Notes: a model not told the origin generated them from the letters alone. Shown: positions 1 through 11,460, counted from the first letter of the stretch. The stretch: DNA of 64,000 nucleotides from Areca catechu (GCA_021397845.1 CM038046.1:62638021-62702020), one strand, 5' to 3'. Numbers and translations are program-made.

Positions 1-1073
1 CTACCAGGAACAGTTCCTGGTTGATCCAAATCAATCATGGTCGATCCAAATCAATCATGGTCGATCCAAATCAGACCAGATGGACCAGAAAAAATGTGTG
101 CTCAATTAGTCCATTTGACTTTAATACCGAAACGATTCCCGATCATTGATCGGTTCCCAGATCAGGAAGAAATCTTCTATGGTATGTGACCTCATGGGTT
201 CGAACCTAAACGGTAGCAGTAGAATACTTCCAGTACTAGCACAAGATACCATCTAGCAATGGGTCCCGGCGTTCGGATAGGTCGAAGATGCGAGAGCAAT
301 CTATCGAACCTCTGGCATATGGTTACCGTATAATTCATCCTTTTGACCTCCAATGCTCAGGATGACCTAGGATTAGACTGTCAACCCTAGTTGAGTCAAT
401 CCACAACATGTCTCAACCTCGCAAGTCTAGTGACTCCTTACTAGCACTACCCCGGCCTAGGATTTGCTAAATTGAGACACTGCGAGATATTCAATCCAAA
501 CAATTTGAATAGGTCAATTCCATCTTGGTCCACCACTGCTTCACTAGTACTTGTCTGTACCTAGAAACCTTCCGTCACCAGATTAGAAATCCGGGTAGTT
601 CGGCACCAAAACACAGGGAGTTGCTTGCAAGCTACCATGGTGACCTCAGGTCGGAGGGACACCTATACCCATATCCAATCGTGAGCAGTCCTTTGGCTGA
701 AAGGAGCTCCACGAAGCCATGTTCAATGAGATGTTACACATCCCACTTGCATATCACATCAGTGTCACCACATTCCTTTAGTCAAGAGGACAACCAAATG
801 ATGTGAACCACAACAATCTATACTTGATACATTGTCATCCTATATAATGTATCCTTTGGTTGTGAACCTTTTAAAGGACCACTCGATATATCCTCTCTAT
901 ATCGAAGTCAGTGCAGTCCTAAGGACTTTATCACATAAATAGAGTTCATTACAGGAAAATGAATAATGTGATGAGCTGCCAAAATAAAATTTTATTAATT
1001 TATATACAAATTAAAATATTGAGCACAACTGCCTACAGCCTAGGCGTTTGGCTTTGGGACACAATTTCCAACA
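1..1073 (-). mobile_element. Copia A 3' LTR (partial, cut by window start)
   Basis: Left LTR of a minus-strand Ty1/copia element. It matches 7981-9029 closely over its length (for example the stretch containing GGTCCCGGCGT at about 262 and 8217). Its inner edge reads, on the minus strand, TGTTGGAAATTG directly after a purine-rich PPT, as expected for a copia LTR start. The outer end lies before base 1, so more than half of the LTR is missing from the window. Short ORFs here (for example 525-806) have no family resemblance and are treated as noise. Confidence 0.9.
21..74. repeat. 20-bp tandem repeat in copia A 3' LTR
   Basis: About 2.7 copies of a 20-bp unit starting T(T/C)GATCCAAATCAATCATGG. 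The other LTR carries fewer copies (about 7995-8030), so the copy number differs between the two LTRs of one element. Confidence 0.85.
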
Positions 1074-1083
1074 ACTCCCACTT
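1074..1083 (-). other. Polypurine tract of copia A
   Basis: Minus strand AAGTGGGAGT immediately before the LTR start TGTTGG. The same PPT form (AGGTGGGAGT) precedes the 3' LTR of copia B. Confidence 0.85.
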
Positions 1084-1086
1084 GTA

Positions 1087-1779
1087 CTAAAGCCAATCAG
1101 AATAGTATCTAATACCCATTTCCCTTTTGCAATAGTCGAACTCTTTAATTTCGAGGGCTTTAATGAAGCGATCAGCCAGATTCTCCTTTCCATCGATCTT
1201 CATAAGATTGATGTCGCCTCGTTCCACGTTCTCTCGCATAAGGTGATAGCGCCGCAGAACATGTTTGGTGCGGTGATGAGACTTTGGCTCCTTAGCTTGA
1301 GCAATGGCTGCTGTGTTGTCACAAAACACTGGAACAGGACCATCTAGGAAAGGTGCCACCCCTAGCTCTCCAAGGAACTTACGCAACCATACGGCTTCCT
1401 TTGCAGCATCTGATGCTGCAAGGTACTCTGCTTTGCATAACGAGTCTACAACTGTTGCTTGCTTGGAACTCTTCCAGCAGATTGCTTCTCCATTCAGGAT
1501 AAACACAAACCTTGACACACTTTTACTATCATCTTTGTCTGACTAGAAACTGGAGTCAATATACCCCACAAGTTTCAAGTCAGGTTCTCCATAATTCAGC
1601 CATTGGTCCTTAGTATTTCTCAAATACTTCAAGATAGTTTTCACCACCTTCCAATGCGCCTCACCTGGGTCAGACTGATATCTGCTCACTACTCCTAGTG
1701 AGTATGCCACGTCTGGTCTAGTACATGTTATAGCATACATGATAGAGCCCACTGCAGAAGCATAAGGAACTCTATTCAT
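1087..1779 (-). pseudogene. Copia A pol: RNase H region
   Basis: C-terminal part of the copia polyprotein. At the N-terminal side are the conserved NRVPYASAVGSIMYA and CTRPDVAYSLGVVSRYQ stretches of the RT-RNase H connection (1543-1779). RNase H proper follows with CWKSSKQATVVDSLCKAEY, FCDNTAAI and KHVLRRYH (1087-1518). The end SDWL plus stop sits just before the PPT, the normal arrangement in this lineage. The two parts are separated by a stop near 1543. In a live element this domain would degrade the RNA template during reverse transcription. Closest relative in the window is 57721-58407 in copia B. Confidence 0.85.
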
Positions 1780-3006
1780 GTGCTCTCTTTCCTCAGGAGT
1801 TGTCGCATAATCCTTCTTGGAAAGAGTAATTCTAGAACCTATCGGGAGAGCCTTTCTTGGAATTCTTCATGCTAAATTGTTTCAGCACGGTATCAATGTA
1901 CGTAGACTGGGACAATCCAAGAAATCTCTTAGATCTATCTCTATAGATCTTTTTTCAACACGGGTTCAATGTACGTAGACTGGGACAATCCCAGAAATCT
2001 CTTAGATCTATCTCTATAGATCTTCATACCCAGTATGAAAGAAGCTTCGCCCAAGTTCTTCATGGAGAACTGAGATGACAACCAGACCTTTATTCCTTGC
2101 AATGCTGCGATGTCATTCCCGATTAAGAGAATGTCATCAACATATAGTACCAGGAATAAAATCATAGAACCATTAACCCACTTATAGATGCAGGGTTCCT
2201 CTCCATTCCTAACGAAGCCATACGATTTGATACACCTACAAATCGCATGTTCCAACTTCGAGATGCTTGCTTGAGTCCATAAATGGACCTATACAATTTG
2301 CAAATTTTTGACTCATCTATGGATGTGAATCCTTCAGGCTATATCATATACACCTCCTCATCCAGCTTCCCATTCAGGAAAGTAGTTTGGACATCATCTA
2401 CCATATCTCATAATCAAAATGTGCTGCCAAAGCAAGCATGATCCAAATACACTTGAGCATTGCCACAGGAAAGAATATCTCGTCATAATCGATACCATAT
2501 TACTGACGATACCCCTTGGCAACCAGACGGGCTTTATAGGTCTCCACCTTCCGATCTGTGCCCCTTTTTCTCTTGAAAATCCACTTACACCCAATGGGTT
2601 TTATTTCATCAGGTTGATCAACCAATGTCCATACATTATTGATCTCCATGGACTCCATCTCGGATCGCATAGCTCCAAGCCATGCCTTAGAGTCAGATAT
2701 CTGAAGTGCATCTATATAGGTGATCAGATCCTTATTGTTCTCATCGAGCTCAATGGGATCACCGTCCCGGACCAAGAAACCGTAGTATCTGTCTGGCTAA
2801 CACGGTACTTTACCGGATCTCCTATTAATGGGTTCCAGGTGTGATCCAATCACAGCCAGTTCTATGATGTCCTTAGAGTGTGCAGGTTCTTCTATTGGTT
2901 GAACTTCACCAAGTTCAATCTTAGAGGCTACAGTTCCTTCTCCAAGGAACTCCTTTTCCAAAAAGATAGCCCTAAGAGCAACGAACACTTTCTGTTCGTC
3001 CCCCAA
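1780..3006 (-). pseudogene. Copia A pol: reverse transcriptase region
   Basis: RT (RVT_2 type) of a Ty1/copia element. Visible blocks: MESMEINNVWTLVD and GCKWIFKRKRG at the N side (2500-2775), the catalytic LYVDDILLIGND (intact YVDD) near 2130, then FSMKNLGEASFILGMKIYRD. The linker to integrase (FLEKEFLGEG) is at 2797-3006. Stops split the frame near 2500, 2280 and 1941. A 73-bp-period local duplication at 1894-2023 repeats the coding segment for RDRSKRFLGLSQSTYI and breaks the frame. The enzyme cannot be made as a whole from this copy. Confidence 0.88.
1894..2023. repeat. 73-bp-period tandem duplication within copia A RT
   Basis: A 57-bp segment at 1894-1950 recurs at 1967-2023 with one mismatch (ATCCAAGA versus ATCCCAGA). 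The spacer starts with a T-run. Copia B, at the equivalent place (about 57545-57605), has one copy only, so this is a private rearrangement. Confidence 0.85.
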
Positions 3007-3847
3007 TTAGAAGAAATACCCTTTTGTTTTCTTAGGGTAACCAATAAATAGGCACCAATCAGACCTAGGACCAAGTTTATCAAAGTCTAAACGCTTTACA
3101 TAAACTGGACAACCTCTAGACCCGAAGGTGTGAAATTGAGGGCTTACGTCCAGTTCATAACTCATATTGAGTGGAGACAACAGACTTACTCGGAACATCA
3201 TTCAGCAAGTAACAAGCTGTCTCAAGTGCATATCCCCAGAAGGATAGTGGTAGAGTTGCAAAGCCCATCATGGATCGAACCATATCCAACAGGGTTTGAT
3301 TCCTCCTTTCAGACACACCATTCAACTTGGATGTTCCTGGAGGAGTCCAATGAGAGAGAATCCCATTCTCCTCAAGATATGTCAAAAACTCACCGGATAT
3401 GTATTCACCACCTCGATCAGATCAAAGGATTTTAATACTATTTCTAGTTTGTTTCTCTACTTCATTACGATATCATTTGAACATTTCAAACGATTCAAAT
3501 TTATGTCTCATCAAGAAGACATAACCATACCTGGAAAGGTCATCTGTAAATGTAATGAAATATCTATATCCACCTCTGATAGTAACTATCATGGATCCGC
3601 ATACGTCAGTATATATAAGACTCAGAAGCTCTGTAGCTCGTTTACCTTTTCTAATAAAAGGTGACTTGGTCATTTTACCAAGCAAACAAGATTCACAAGT
3701 GGGCAGTGAGTCAGGATCACTGACCTCAAGGAGGCCTTCTCCTCGCAACTTGTTTATCCTATTATGGTTAACATGACCTAGCCTACAGTGCCATAGATAC
3801 AAGTCACTGACATTTTCTATCATTGGATGTTTGTTAGACGTGTACAT
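3007..3847 (-). pseudogene. Copia A GAG-pre-integrase and integrase
   Basis: N-terminal HHCC zinc region: LWHCRLGHVNHNRI followed by CESCLLGKMTK (3650-3800). The first core Asp is in YTDVCGS, the second in SDRGGEY (near 3410), and the core Glu is in NGVSERRN (3155-3385). FWGYALETACYLLNDVPSK and a SDWCLFIGYPKKTKGYFF tail follow. The frame breaks near 3473 and at about 3200. In a functional copy the enzyme inserts cDNA and duplicates 5 bp of target. The ORF opens almost directly after the gag end, because the protease region is missing. Confidence 0.87.
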
Positions 3848-3892
3848 TACATTAATAGGCCATGATAAAAATAAAGAAATTACAAGGTTTTA

Positions 3893-4740
3893 TCATAAAT
3901 ATACCTTGTCCAGCACCTGCTGCTTTTCCTTCCATGGCCTGTTCGGGTCTAAGGACGCTTGATAAAGAGGACAGTTACTCTTCCAATGTCCCTGCTTCTT
4001 ACAATAGAAGCACTCTGCTCTTGTTTGATCAGCTTTCACTTTCTTGGCCTGACTTGGGCCAAGGGCACTCTGCACCTTCTTTCCCTTACCTTTCATCTTC
4101 TCTTTCTTAAAGGGAAGACGACCTCTAGAACCTCCCATTAAATTCACCACCCCCTTATTCAGTTGGTGGTCCTTCTTGTAAGTCTGCAGCAACACCATCA
4201 ACCCATGGTAATTGACTGCAGGCTTATTCATTCTATAATGATCGAGAAAGTCAAGATAGGACGAGGGTAGAGAATTCAGGATCGCATCATTTCCGAGTTG
4301 CTCGTGCAAGGGACATCCGAGCTTGCCCAATCATTCGATCATCTCGATCATGTACATTACATGATCAGTGATCGAACCGCCATTCCGTATTTTGGCATTG
4401 TAGACGGCACAAGACACTTTGAACCGCTCCACATTGTCTGGCGACAACTTTTGAAGGATCTCTTCTGGCTGGGCCTCCTCGAATTTATGACTGAACTCGT
4501 CGTTCATCGCTGCCATCATTATGCATTGGATAATAGTCCGATCTGAAACCCACTTCAAATAAGTATCCCTGACCAAACTCCGAGCATTGACAGAAGGGAT
4601 TTTGGGTGCGGATCCATTATCACATAAAGGATCTTCTCATGCTCTAGGACTATCCTTAATTTTCGATACCAGCTATCGAAATTGGAACCCTTTAACTTCT
4701 CGCTATCGAGAAGTGACCGAAGTGAAAGGTTTGAAGACAT
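3893..4740 (-). pseudogene. Copia A gag
   Basis: Capsid/nucleocapsid-like protein, start chosen at MSSNLSLRSLL (4738-4740), matching MSTTLSLWSLL in copia B at 43049. Blocks: SNFDSWYRKLRIVLEHEKILYV, a UBN2-type segment (EEAQPEEILQKL, VMYMIEMIEWLG), LHEQLGNDAILNSLP, a basic region, then a CCHC zinc knuckle CFYCKKQGHWKSNC near 3980. Frame breaks occur near 4555 and 4331. The knuckle is intact, whereas in copia B it is eroded. Translation runs out at 3893 in a stop that replaces the protease. Confidence 0.87.
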
Positions 4741-6321
4741 CTGAAGGAAAATCAAGACCAAATTAGTATATGAATTAATTAATTAAACCAAGAGACTTGG
4801 ACTTTAATCTAAAGGTCCCTCCCACTATTTTTTTAGATTGGGAGCCTCTAACTCAAATCTGTGAAATCATCATTTCATAGTGGGTATTGAAATCCAATAG
4901 ACTACGTATAAGCCCGACTTTGGCCGGTTCACCCATACGCACCTAAAGGTAGGTTCTCTAACTAATTGCTTCCCTAAGCAACTTCCAGTAAAAACTTTGC
5001 CCCACAGAACCCCCAATCGGCCTTAGGGCCTCCTATTATGGGTCTCTGGTTAGGTCCAACCATCAATATGATGAATCCGATGCTTCCAGCTAATGAATGA
5101 CCAAGCCCGACTTTGACCGGCCCACCTGATCACCGTTAAGAAGGTTGCACTGAACCATCATCTATGAGAGAGTAATTCCAGTAACCGGATGCACACCTGT
5201 TCTTTGGAACTGCTGATGTACACCAAGCTAAAGGACTCATTACTAACCCACTTAATGGAAGGCTAAGACACCATCAATTCATTGACTTAGTCTTTTTCAG
5301 GACGTAATAATTTTAGAGGATTTTAATTAAATTGTGACAGAAGAATAGAGAGAAGAACATGGATAAACCTCCCACTGATCAAATGAATTCTCATGAGGGT
5401 TGAATTAAATTCAACAAGTTGGTCCATGGGCACCTAAAGATCAGACAGGCTAATCAACTTGGGTGACATGTGTTAACTCGAATCAATAAGCTTTTCTAAT
5501 CAGTTCTGGTTGACCAGTTGGCCATGTAGGTGAGATCATGGGTGAGTATCCGCTATTAACCATCTTTCCTAGATACCAACCAAGTTGGCCAGGAAAGAGG
5601 TAGTCTCATGCAACCATGATCAAAATGCCAAACGTGCCTAGACACTAATCGATTTACCAGACTTGATTATACCAGCTTAAGAACTCGGGCTTACCACAGA
5701 GCAACTAATTAGATTCATTTTAGAAGAATAGACTAACCCATCTAACTATTTAGATAGATACTAAAGAGAAGGTCCTTAATCAACATTTGATTAGTTCTCT
5801 TAAATCCAATTCAACTAACCTTAAGTCTAACCCAATAAATGGACCCAATCAGACAGCTAACCCAATTAACCCAGATGGCTTATTCAAATGATATTAGGTT
5901 TCATAAACCTTAATCTGGCTTGTCATTTAATTAATCTTACAATTCATAATTGTTAGATAATAAGCCAACTTTTAATTAAATTATTTTTAATTAAATTCAT
6001 GTAAAATCCTTTTACATTTTTCATGCATCATATCTAGTCCTATCATATCATTTATAATATTTCAAGCCTAATTTTAGATATGCCAATGTATAATCTTGTA
6101 TCAGAATTAAAATATTTTTAATAACCGTAGGTTTCCTTTAAGGATCCTTCTGAAAAGGCTAATATAGACGAACCGCATCGTGCCATAGAAATTAGGGGTT
6201 TTAAATCCTGATTAATCTGGACACACGCCATGGTGAAGGTCTCAACTAGGTTCCTAAAAGTAATCCCAAACCTAGATACAGATCGAAAACATGCAATCAT
6301 GATATGTTACACAGGAACTTT
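4741..6321 (-). other. Copia A 5' leader (noncoding)
   Basis: About 1.6 kb between PBS and gag, AT-rich, with no supported ORF. It contains phrases (AAGCCCGACTTTG, GGTGTGCATCCGG-like) also seen in the copia B leader at 42100-42900, so the long leader is a shared trait of the family. Confidence 0.75.
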
Positions 6322-6333
6322 GCTCTGATACCA
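6322..6333 (-). other. Primer-binding site of copia A
   Basis: Minus strand TGGTATCAGAGC, complementary to the 3' end of plant initiator methionine tRNA. It marks the inner edge of the 5' LTR. Confidence 0.9.
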
Positions 6334-6837
6334 CTATAGGGAAACCAGTGCACCGGACGTCTATCCTAAGCATGCTACACTAGGGAGTAGGTATTGCATA
6401 ATTAAACTTTTTAAACATGCATACGGAAAAACCTACTCATACACATGATCTAACATAAAATGATGCATGAAATAGATACACAGGCATGTATAGGCAATTA
6501 CAATAATTGTAAACAACATGATAATTTCTAGATCTAAGCATGCATGATGATAAAAATAAATAATATACCTGATCGAAGCAGGAAGAAACCGACTTCCTCA
6601 ATCTTCAGAACAGATCAGCAGCAAATCAAAGCAGTCAGTTGAACTCCTTCAATTAACAAATCAGATCTGCAAATAGCAAGATGAAGAGATCAATCCAATC
6701 TCTCGAGATATCCAAATGTCCACCCTCCAGAATATCCATGTACGGACTCTTGCTGATCCAACTCCTAGAAGGATGCTAGTCCTCCAGAAATCAAAAAACT
6801 GGTCATGGATAGGTGGAGCAGGGAAAGTCAAATAATT

Positions 6838-7704
6838 CTCACGGACGGTCTTCTCCAAGACCGCCCAAACTCCACCAAGAGCACGTAATATAGAACTTAA
6901 AATCAAGAAGGAATACAGGGGATGCAGCACAAAAAACTGCACGCAGAAATCCGTCCCAAAAGAAACTCTCTCACGGACGGTATAGAACCCTTTGGCTCCT
7001 TTCAAAACACATGCTCTGTTTCTTCCTGTAAAAAGCTCTCTGCTTCTCCCTCACCGCAAGCCCCACGGCCTCCTTCTCATATACCCTGTTTACAGCGCCT
7101 CTCATCAACCTCTCACATGGCCAGCAACAAGGAAATACCAGAGGCTCTCTCACGGCCAGCAACAAGGAAAAACCAGAGTCTCTCTCACGACCAGCAACTC
7201 AGAAATTAAAACCGGAGGAGAACACCCGTGAGACCCTGTTCCTCGCTATCTTCTTATGCCCTTTTCCCATCTCACGGCCAGCTGCTTGCTCTCACGCTAC
7301 CAGCGGCTTGGAACCAAGATATAATATATCGGGCTGAGAAAAATAAACCCGTGAAGAAGAAAACACCGTGAAAGCTGGGAATACGCGCGAGAGAAAAGCA
7401 GATATACCCAAACTCTTTTGAATAGGCATTGAACGGTTTAAACACTGCTGGGAACCGATGCTGGAAGAGAATCAAACGGGCAAAGACACGGTGAGAACCC
7501 ATTTTCAGATCGCTGGGTATTGGATAATTTCAGATCTCCCAAGACCATCCGATCTCCACACTGTTCATATCCATTGCGGCAACCGATCAACAGCAGGCCA
7601 TACCACATTCACACGGTAAAACGGTAAAACAGAGGAAAAGAGAGCAGGGGAAAATAAAACACCGTGAGAACTAAGTGCTATTTTGGGCTGGCAAAACCGT
7701 GAGC
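6838..7704. repeat. Cluster of CTCACGG / CCGTGAG motifs
   Basis: About a dozen exact or one-off copies in both orientations, for example CTCACGGACGGT near 6838 and 6970, CTCACGGCCAGC near 7148 and 7270, and CCGTGAGA/CCGTGAGC near 7225, 7490, 7660 and 7697. The rest of the LTR lacks such a density. Function unknown; possibly promoter or downstream regulatory sites. Confidence 0.6.
7110..7208. repeat. Three ~37-bp tandem units in copia A LTR
   Basis: Units begin CTCTCAC(A/G), contain GGCCAGCAACAAGGAAA and end ACCAGAG; the third unit is degenerate (GACCAGCAACTCAGAAA). Confidence 0.7.
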
Positions 7705-7780
7705 TGGTGCGCAAGCAAAACATCAAACCGATGTTTCAAATAGCTAGGAGAAAAATCGTGTACACTTCCATGATTTAAAC

Positions 7781-7919
7781 CGGTTCATTAAACCTAAAAA
7801 TCTCGGTTCGACCAAACCCGATCAATAAAAAAATTGGATCTAGTTCTGGTCTACCAGGAACGGTTCATTAAACCTAAAAATCTCGGTTCGACCAAACCCG
7901 ATCAATAAAAAAAATTGGT
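7781..7919. repeat. 80-bp direct duplication in copia A LTR
   Basis: CGGTTCATTAAACCTAAAAA starts at 7781 and again at 7861, with about 59 bp of near-identical sequence each time. The partner LTR has CAGTTCCTGG after CTACCAGGAA at the corresponding point, so the duplication is not shared there. Confidence 0.8.
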
Positions 7920-9029
7920 AGCACTGGAATACCAGAAAAAATGTGTGCTCAATTAGATCAGATAGACCAGAAAAAAATTGGTCGCACGGTTCCTGGTTGA
8001 TCCAAATCAATCATGGTCGATCCAAATCAGATCAGATAGACCAGAAAAAATGTGTGCTCAATTAGTTCATTTGACTTTAATACCGAAACGATTTCCAATC
8101 GTTGATCGGTTCCTGGATCAGGAAGAAATTTTCTATGGCATGTAACCTCATAGATTCGAACATAAACGGTAGCACTGGAATACTTCCAGTACTAGCATAA
8201 GATACTATCTAGCAATGGGTCCCGGCGTCCGGATAGGCCGAAGATGCGAGAGCAATCTATCGAACCTCTGGCATATGGTTATTGTATAATTCATCCGTTT
8301 GACCTTCAATGCTCAGGATGACCTAGGGTTAGACTGACAACCATAACTGAGTCGATCCACAACATATCTCAACCTCGCAAGTCCAGTGACTCCTCACTAG
8401 GACTATCCCGGCCGAGGATTTGCTAAATTGAGACACTGCGAGACATTCAATCCAAACAATTTGGATAGGTCAATTCCATCTTGGTCCACCACTACTCCAC
8501 AAGTACTTGCCTGTACTCAAAAACCTTTCATCACTAGATTAAAAATCCGGGTAGTCGTGTACTAAAGCACAGGAAGTTGCTTGCAAGCTACCATGGTGAC
8601 CTTAGGTCAGAGGGACACATATACCCATATCCAATCACGAGCAATCCTTTGGCAGAAAGGAGTTCCATGGAGTCACGTTCAATGAGATGTCACACATCCC
8701 ACTTGCAGATCACATCAATGTCACCATACTCATTTGGTCAAGAGGACAACCAAACGATGCGAACAACAACAACCTACACTTGATACATTGCCGTCCTGTA
8801 TAATGTATCCTTTGGTTGTGAACCTTTTAAAGGACCACTCGATATATCCTCTCTATATCGAAGTCAGTGCAGTCCTAAGGACTTCATCACATAAACTGAG
8901 CTCATTACAGGGAAATGAATAATGTGATGAGTTGTCAAAATAAAATTTTATTAATTCATACACAAATTACAATACTGAGCACAACCGCCTACAGCCTAGG
9001 CGATTGGCTTTGGGATACAATTCTCAACA

Positions 9030-9848
9030 ATTAGTTCTCTAAGTCAAATGTCGGTCAATTTTGAGTCTTGTAATAAAATTTAATTTTGAGTCCTATAATA
9101 AAGTTAGTCCAACAATTGAGTCATATAATAAGTTGAGGCAAGAAGTCCATTAAGTCTAGTAAATCCCTTATCTCAACCTCATGAGTCCTTAAGTTTATTT
9201 GAGTCCTGTAAGTTTTGCACAAGAGAAGGATTACCAGACCAGAGCATTTACCAGGCCATTCCACTAGAGCTGAGTTCAAGTACCTGGACCCTGCGAGGTC
9301 CCTTTTAGCTATGCCACCCAAGAGGTGGGCCTTCACGCCACCAAGCTCAGGTGGAGCACCCTCCCAGATTGGTGCCCTACCCAGTATCAGCACCCAGACC
9401 TTGGCGCCTTGCCCTGGCCCACTAAAATTGGCACCCCAGCCCAAGTCCCTTCAAGATATGGCACCCCAGCCCAAAGGCCCATTCATGGTTGGCGCCCCAT
9501 CCAGCCCAACCAGGTTAGCACCCCAAGTCCAAGCCCACCAGGGAGTGGAAAAGTCAAACCTCCAAGCCTATGAGGAGACCAAGTCCCTAGTCCAAGAGGA
9601 AGAGGCTTTTCCAGTTCAACAAGGAGATGTAATTCTTATTCTATTCAAATTTTGTAATCCTTTTCCTATTCAGATTTTGTACTCTAATCCTAACAAGGAG
9701 AGGCCCTAGGTGAATCTATAAATACCCAACCCCTCCCCCTCTTGTAATCAACTCTTTTTTCATGAATACAATCTAAGTGATTTCTAACAAATTGTGGTGC
9801 GAGACTTGTTTAGTTTTCTTGTGTGCAAACCCTAGCCGCCCTGCTTCC
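9030..9848 (+). mobile_element. Fossil LTR-like fragment, plus orientation
   Basis: Bounded by copia A on the left and the minus-strand chromovirus on the right. It has repeated GAGTC(C/T)TGTAA/TATAA phrases like those near the start of the chromovirus array LTRs, a GGCACCCCAGCCC-rich stretch at 9390-9540, a TATA box at 9715-9726 and a C-rich tract after it. This is the usual U3-R architecture of chromovirus LTRs here. Both ends were lost to later insertions. The 164-residue ORF at 9215-9709 is proline-rich repeat translation without family resemblance. Confidence 0.5.
9715..9726 (+). promoter_or_regulatory. TATA box in fossil LTR
   Basis: TCTATAAATACC, followed by a C-rich tract and CATGAATACAA, resembling a retrotransposon core promoter. 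Confidence 0.55.
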
Positions 9849-10821
9849 TGATGCGGGATGGGAAGCGGGGGATCGCTAGTGAGCGTAGAAGACACCAGGG
9901 GATTAGGGCTTGCACTCAAGAACATGGAACCCAGGCATCACGCCCACTCCAATCCGGAGAAAAACTCAAAACTTAGACCAAAATAATTTTTTAATTTGTA
10001 TTCAAAAGAAAAAGATGATTACAAGAGGGGGAGGGGTGGGGTATTTTTAGAGTTTTCATGCCCTCTTTAACTAGGGTCACACTTAGGTTACAAGTCCATT
10101 TCCTAGTTAGACTATAAGTTCTTTCATAGCTAGGTTAGAATTACAATGCTTAAAAGGATTAGGAATCCCAACTAGGTAAGAATAGGATTAGTCTTCTCCT
10201 TCTTCACTTAGGCTTGGACTTGGTCAAAACCTTTGGATGCCTAATCCCTCTTTGAATGGTGTGTTGGGCTTTAGGGCAGCTAGGGGAGGTCGGCCATGGG
10301 CCTCTTGGAAGCTGGGGCGCCTGGTCCCCTAGGCTAGCATATTTCCGATATCAAAAGGAAATCTTGGTTCTTCTTGCTTGGGCTTGCTTCCTGGGCTTGA
10401 ATTTGAAGGCCTGGAGTGCTTAGATAACCTGGAAAACATGGGCTCCTGGCATATAGAATATTCTGGAAGCATCTAGAGGGATCTGGCATTTGAAATGGTA
10501 TTTGGAGGGAATCAGGGCACCTAGGTGTCAGTTGAGCTCCCCTAAGTTGATGTAACTACCTCTGGCTCCAGAATGAGGTCAGGTGGAACTCCAAAATAGT
10601 GTAGCCTCTTCTCTTGTACAAGAAGTGGACTCATACTAAACTCATACTGATATATAGGACTCAATGTACTGGACTAGGCTGAGGGTTGAGACAAATCAAC
10701 TAACCTCAACTTATTACAGGACTAAATATTAATTGATTATAAAATTTTTTAAATTTTGACACATGACTAAGTAAACCAAAAAGAGCCCAGTAATCTGTGT
10801 CTGATCTTGGTGCCCCCACCA
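9849..10821 (-). mobile_element. Minus-strand chromovirus 3' LTR
   Basis: Plus-strand edges TGATGCGGG and CCCACCA. It is collinear with 16982-17976 (for example ATTAGGGCTTGCACTCAAGAAC in both). The copy has decayed: its TATA region reads GTATTTTTAG instead of GTATTTATAG. The 5 bp before it (CTTCC) differ by one base from CTTTC after the right LTR, compatible with an aged target duplication. Confidence 0.92.
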
Positions 10822-10831
10822 ATTCTCTCGC
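10822..10831 (-). other. Polypurine tract of minus-strand chromovirus
   Basis: Minus strand GCGAGAGAAT directly before TGGTGGGGGCACC. The array elements use a similar tract, CACAGGAGAAT. Confidence 0.65.
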
Positions 10832-10866
10832 GGTGGGAGGAAATCGACCCCGTCGAGTATAGGATC

Positions 10867-11460
10867 ACTTGGCTCTCATAATGCTGGAGTAGGTATGGGT
10901 TGAGGCGCTGCAGATCTTCATGGGTGATCCACGAGTCCTCAGATTCTGGCTGACCTTTTCACCGGACCAAATATCTCTGATAGCCTCTATTCTGGGTACA
11001 TATGGCTTGATCGTCCAGGATTCTCTCAATCTTTTCTTCACTATTTGGCCAATTGGTTGGTGGACACTCTAGGGCAGGCTCACTCTCAAGAGAAGGGATA
11101 GGTCCAAAAGGCTCACTGGAAATCACTACTGGCTCCCTATACTCTACAAGATTTGAGATGTTGAAGCTGGAACTAATACCTAAGTCGGGACGTAACTCAA
11201 GCACAAAGGCATTGGGTCCAACTCCTTTTATTATCTTAAATGGGCTAGCTCCACGAGCATGAAGTTTCTTTACGGTCCATGGAGGGAACCATTCAGGCCT
11301 AAGCCTGATCATCACAAAATCCCCTATAGAAAATTATTTAGCTCTCTTTCGAGAATTAACCAAGTTCTTATATAGTTCATTACTTAGGTTTATCTTTTGG
11401 CCAATTTCCTTATGCAAATCCCTAACATACTGTTCAAAGGACTCAGCTGACTCAGAAACT
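10867..11460 (-). pseudogene. Chromovirus integrase C-terminus plus chromodomain
   Basis: IN C-terminal module: SAESFEQYV, then DFVMIRLRPEWFP, KKLHARGASPFKI, NAFVLELRPDLGI and FNISNLVEYREP. The chromodomain follows: KIERILDD, GYQRYLVR, a TGA stop at about 10956, then in the same frame GQPESEDSWITHEDLQRLNP. In chromoviruses this domain is thought to steer integration toward modified histones. The same module is retained in the deleted array elements (for example 21387-21899). The stop within the chromodomain and a second one before DFVM show decay. Confidence 0.88.

Larger units (their letters stand above)
6334..9029 (-). mobile_element. Copia A 5' LTR (about 2.7 kb)
   Basis: Right LTR of the minus-strand element. 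The outer edge ends CTCAACA on the plus strand (minus TGTTGAG). The inner edge is set by the PBS and is less certain by a few bases. Positions 7981-9029 pair with 1-1073. At about 2.7 kb it is the longest LTR in the window. The inner half holds a dense CTCACGG motif cluster and local duplications. No coding ORF is supported. Confidence 0.85.

Noticed and set aside
525..806. 93-codon ORF and its counterpart at 8577-8783
   Set aside because: Both lie in the copia A LTR pair and are not conserved as a frame between the two copies.
9215..9709. 164-codon proline-rich plus-strand ORF
   Set aside because: Translation of a GGCACCCCAGCCC-type repeat inside an LTR-like fragment. Another frame (9325-9573) is equally open.
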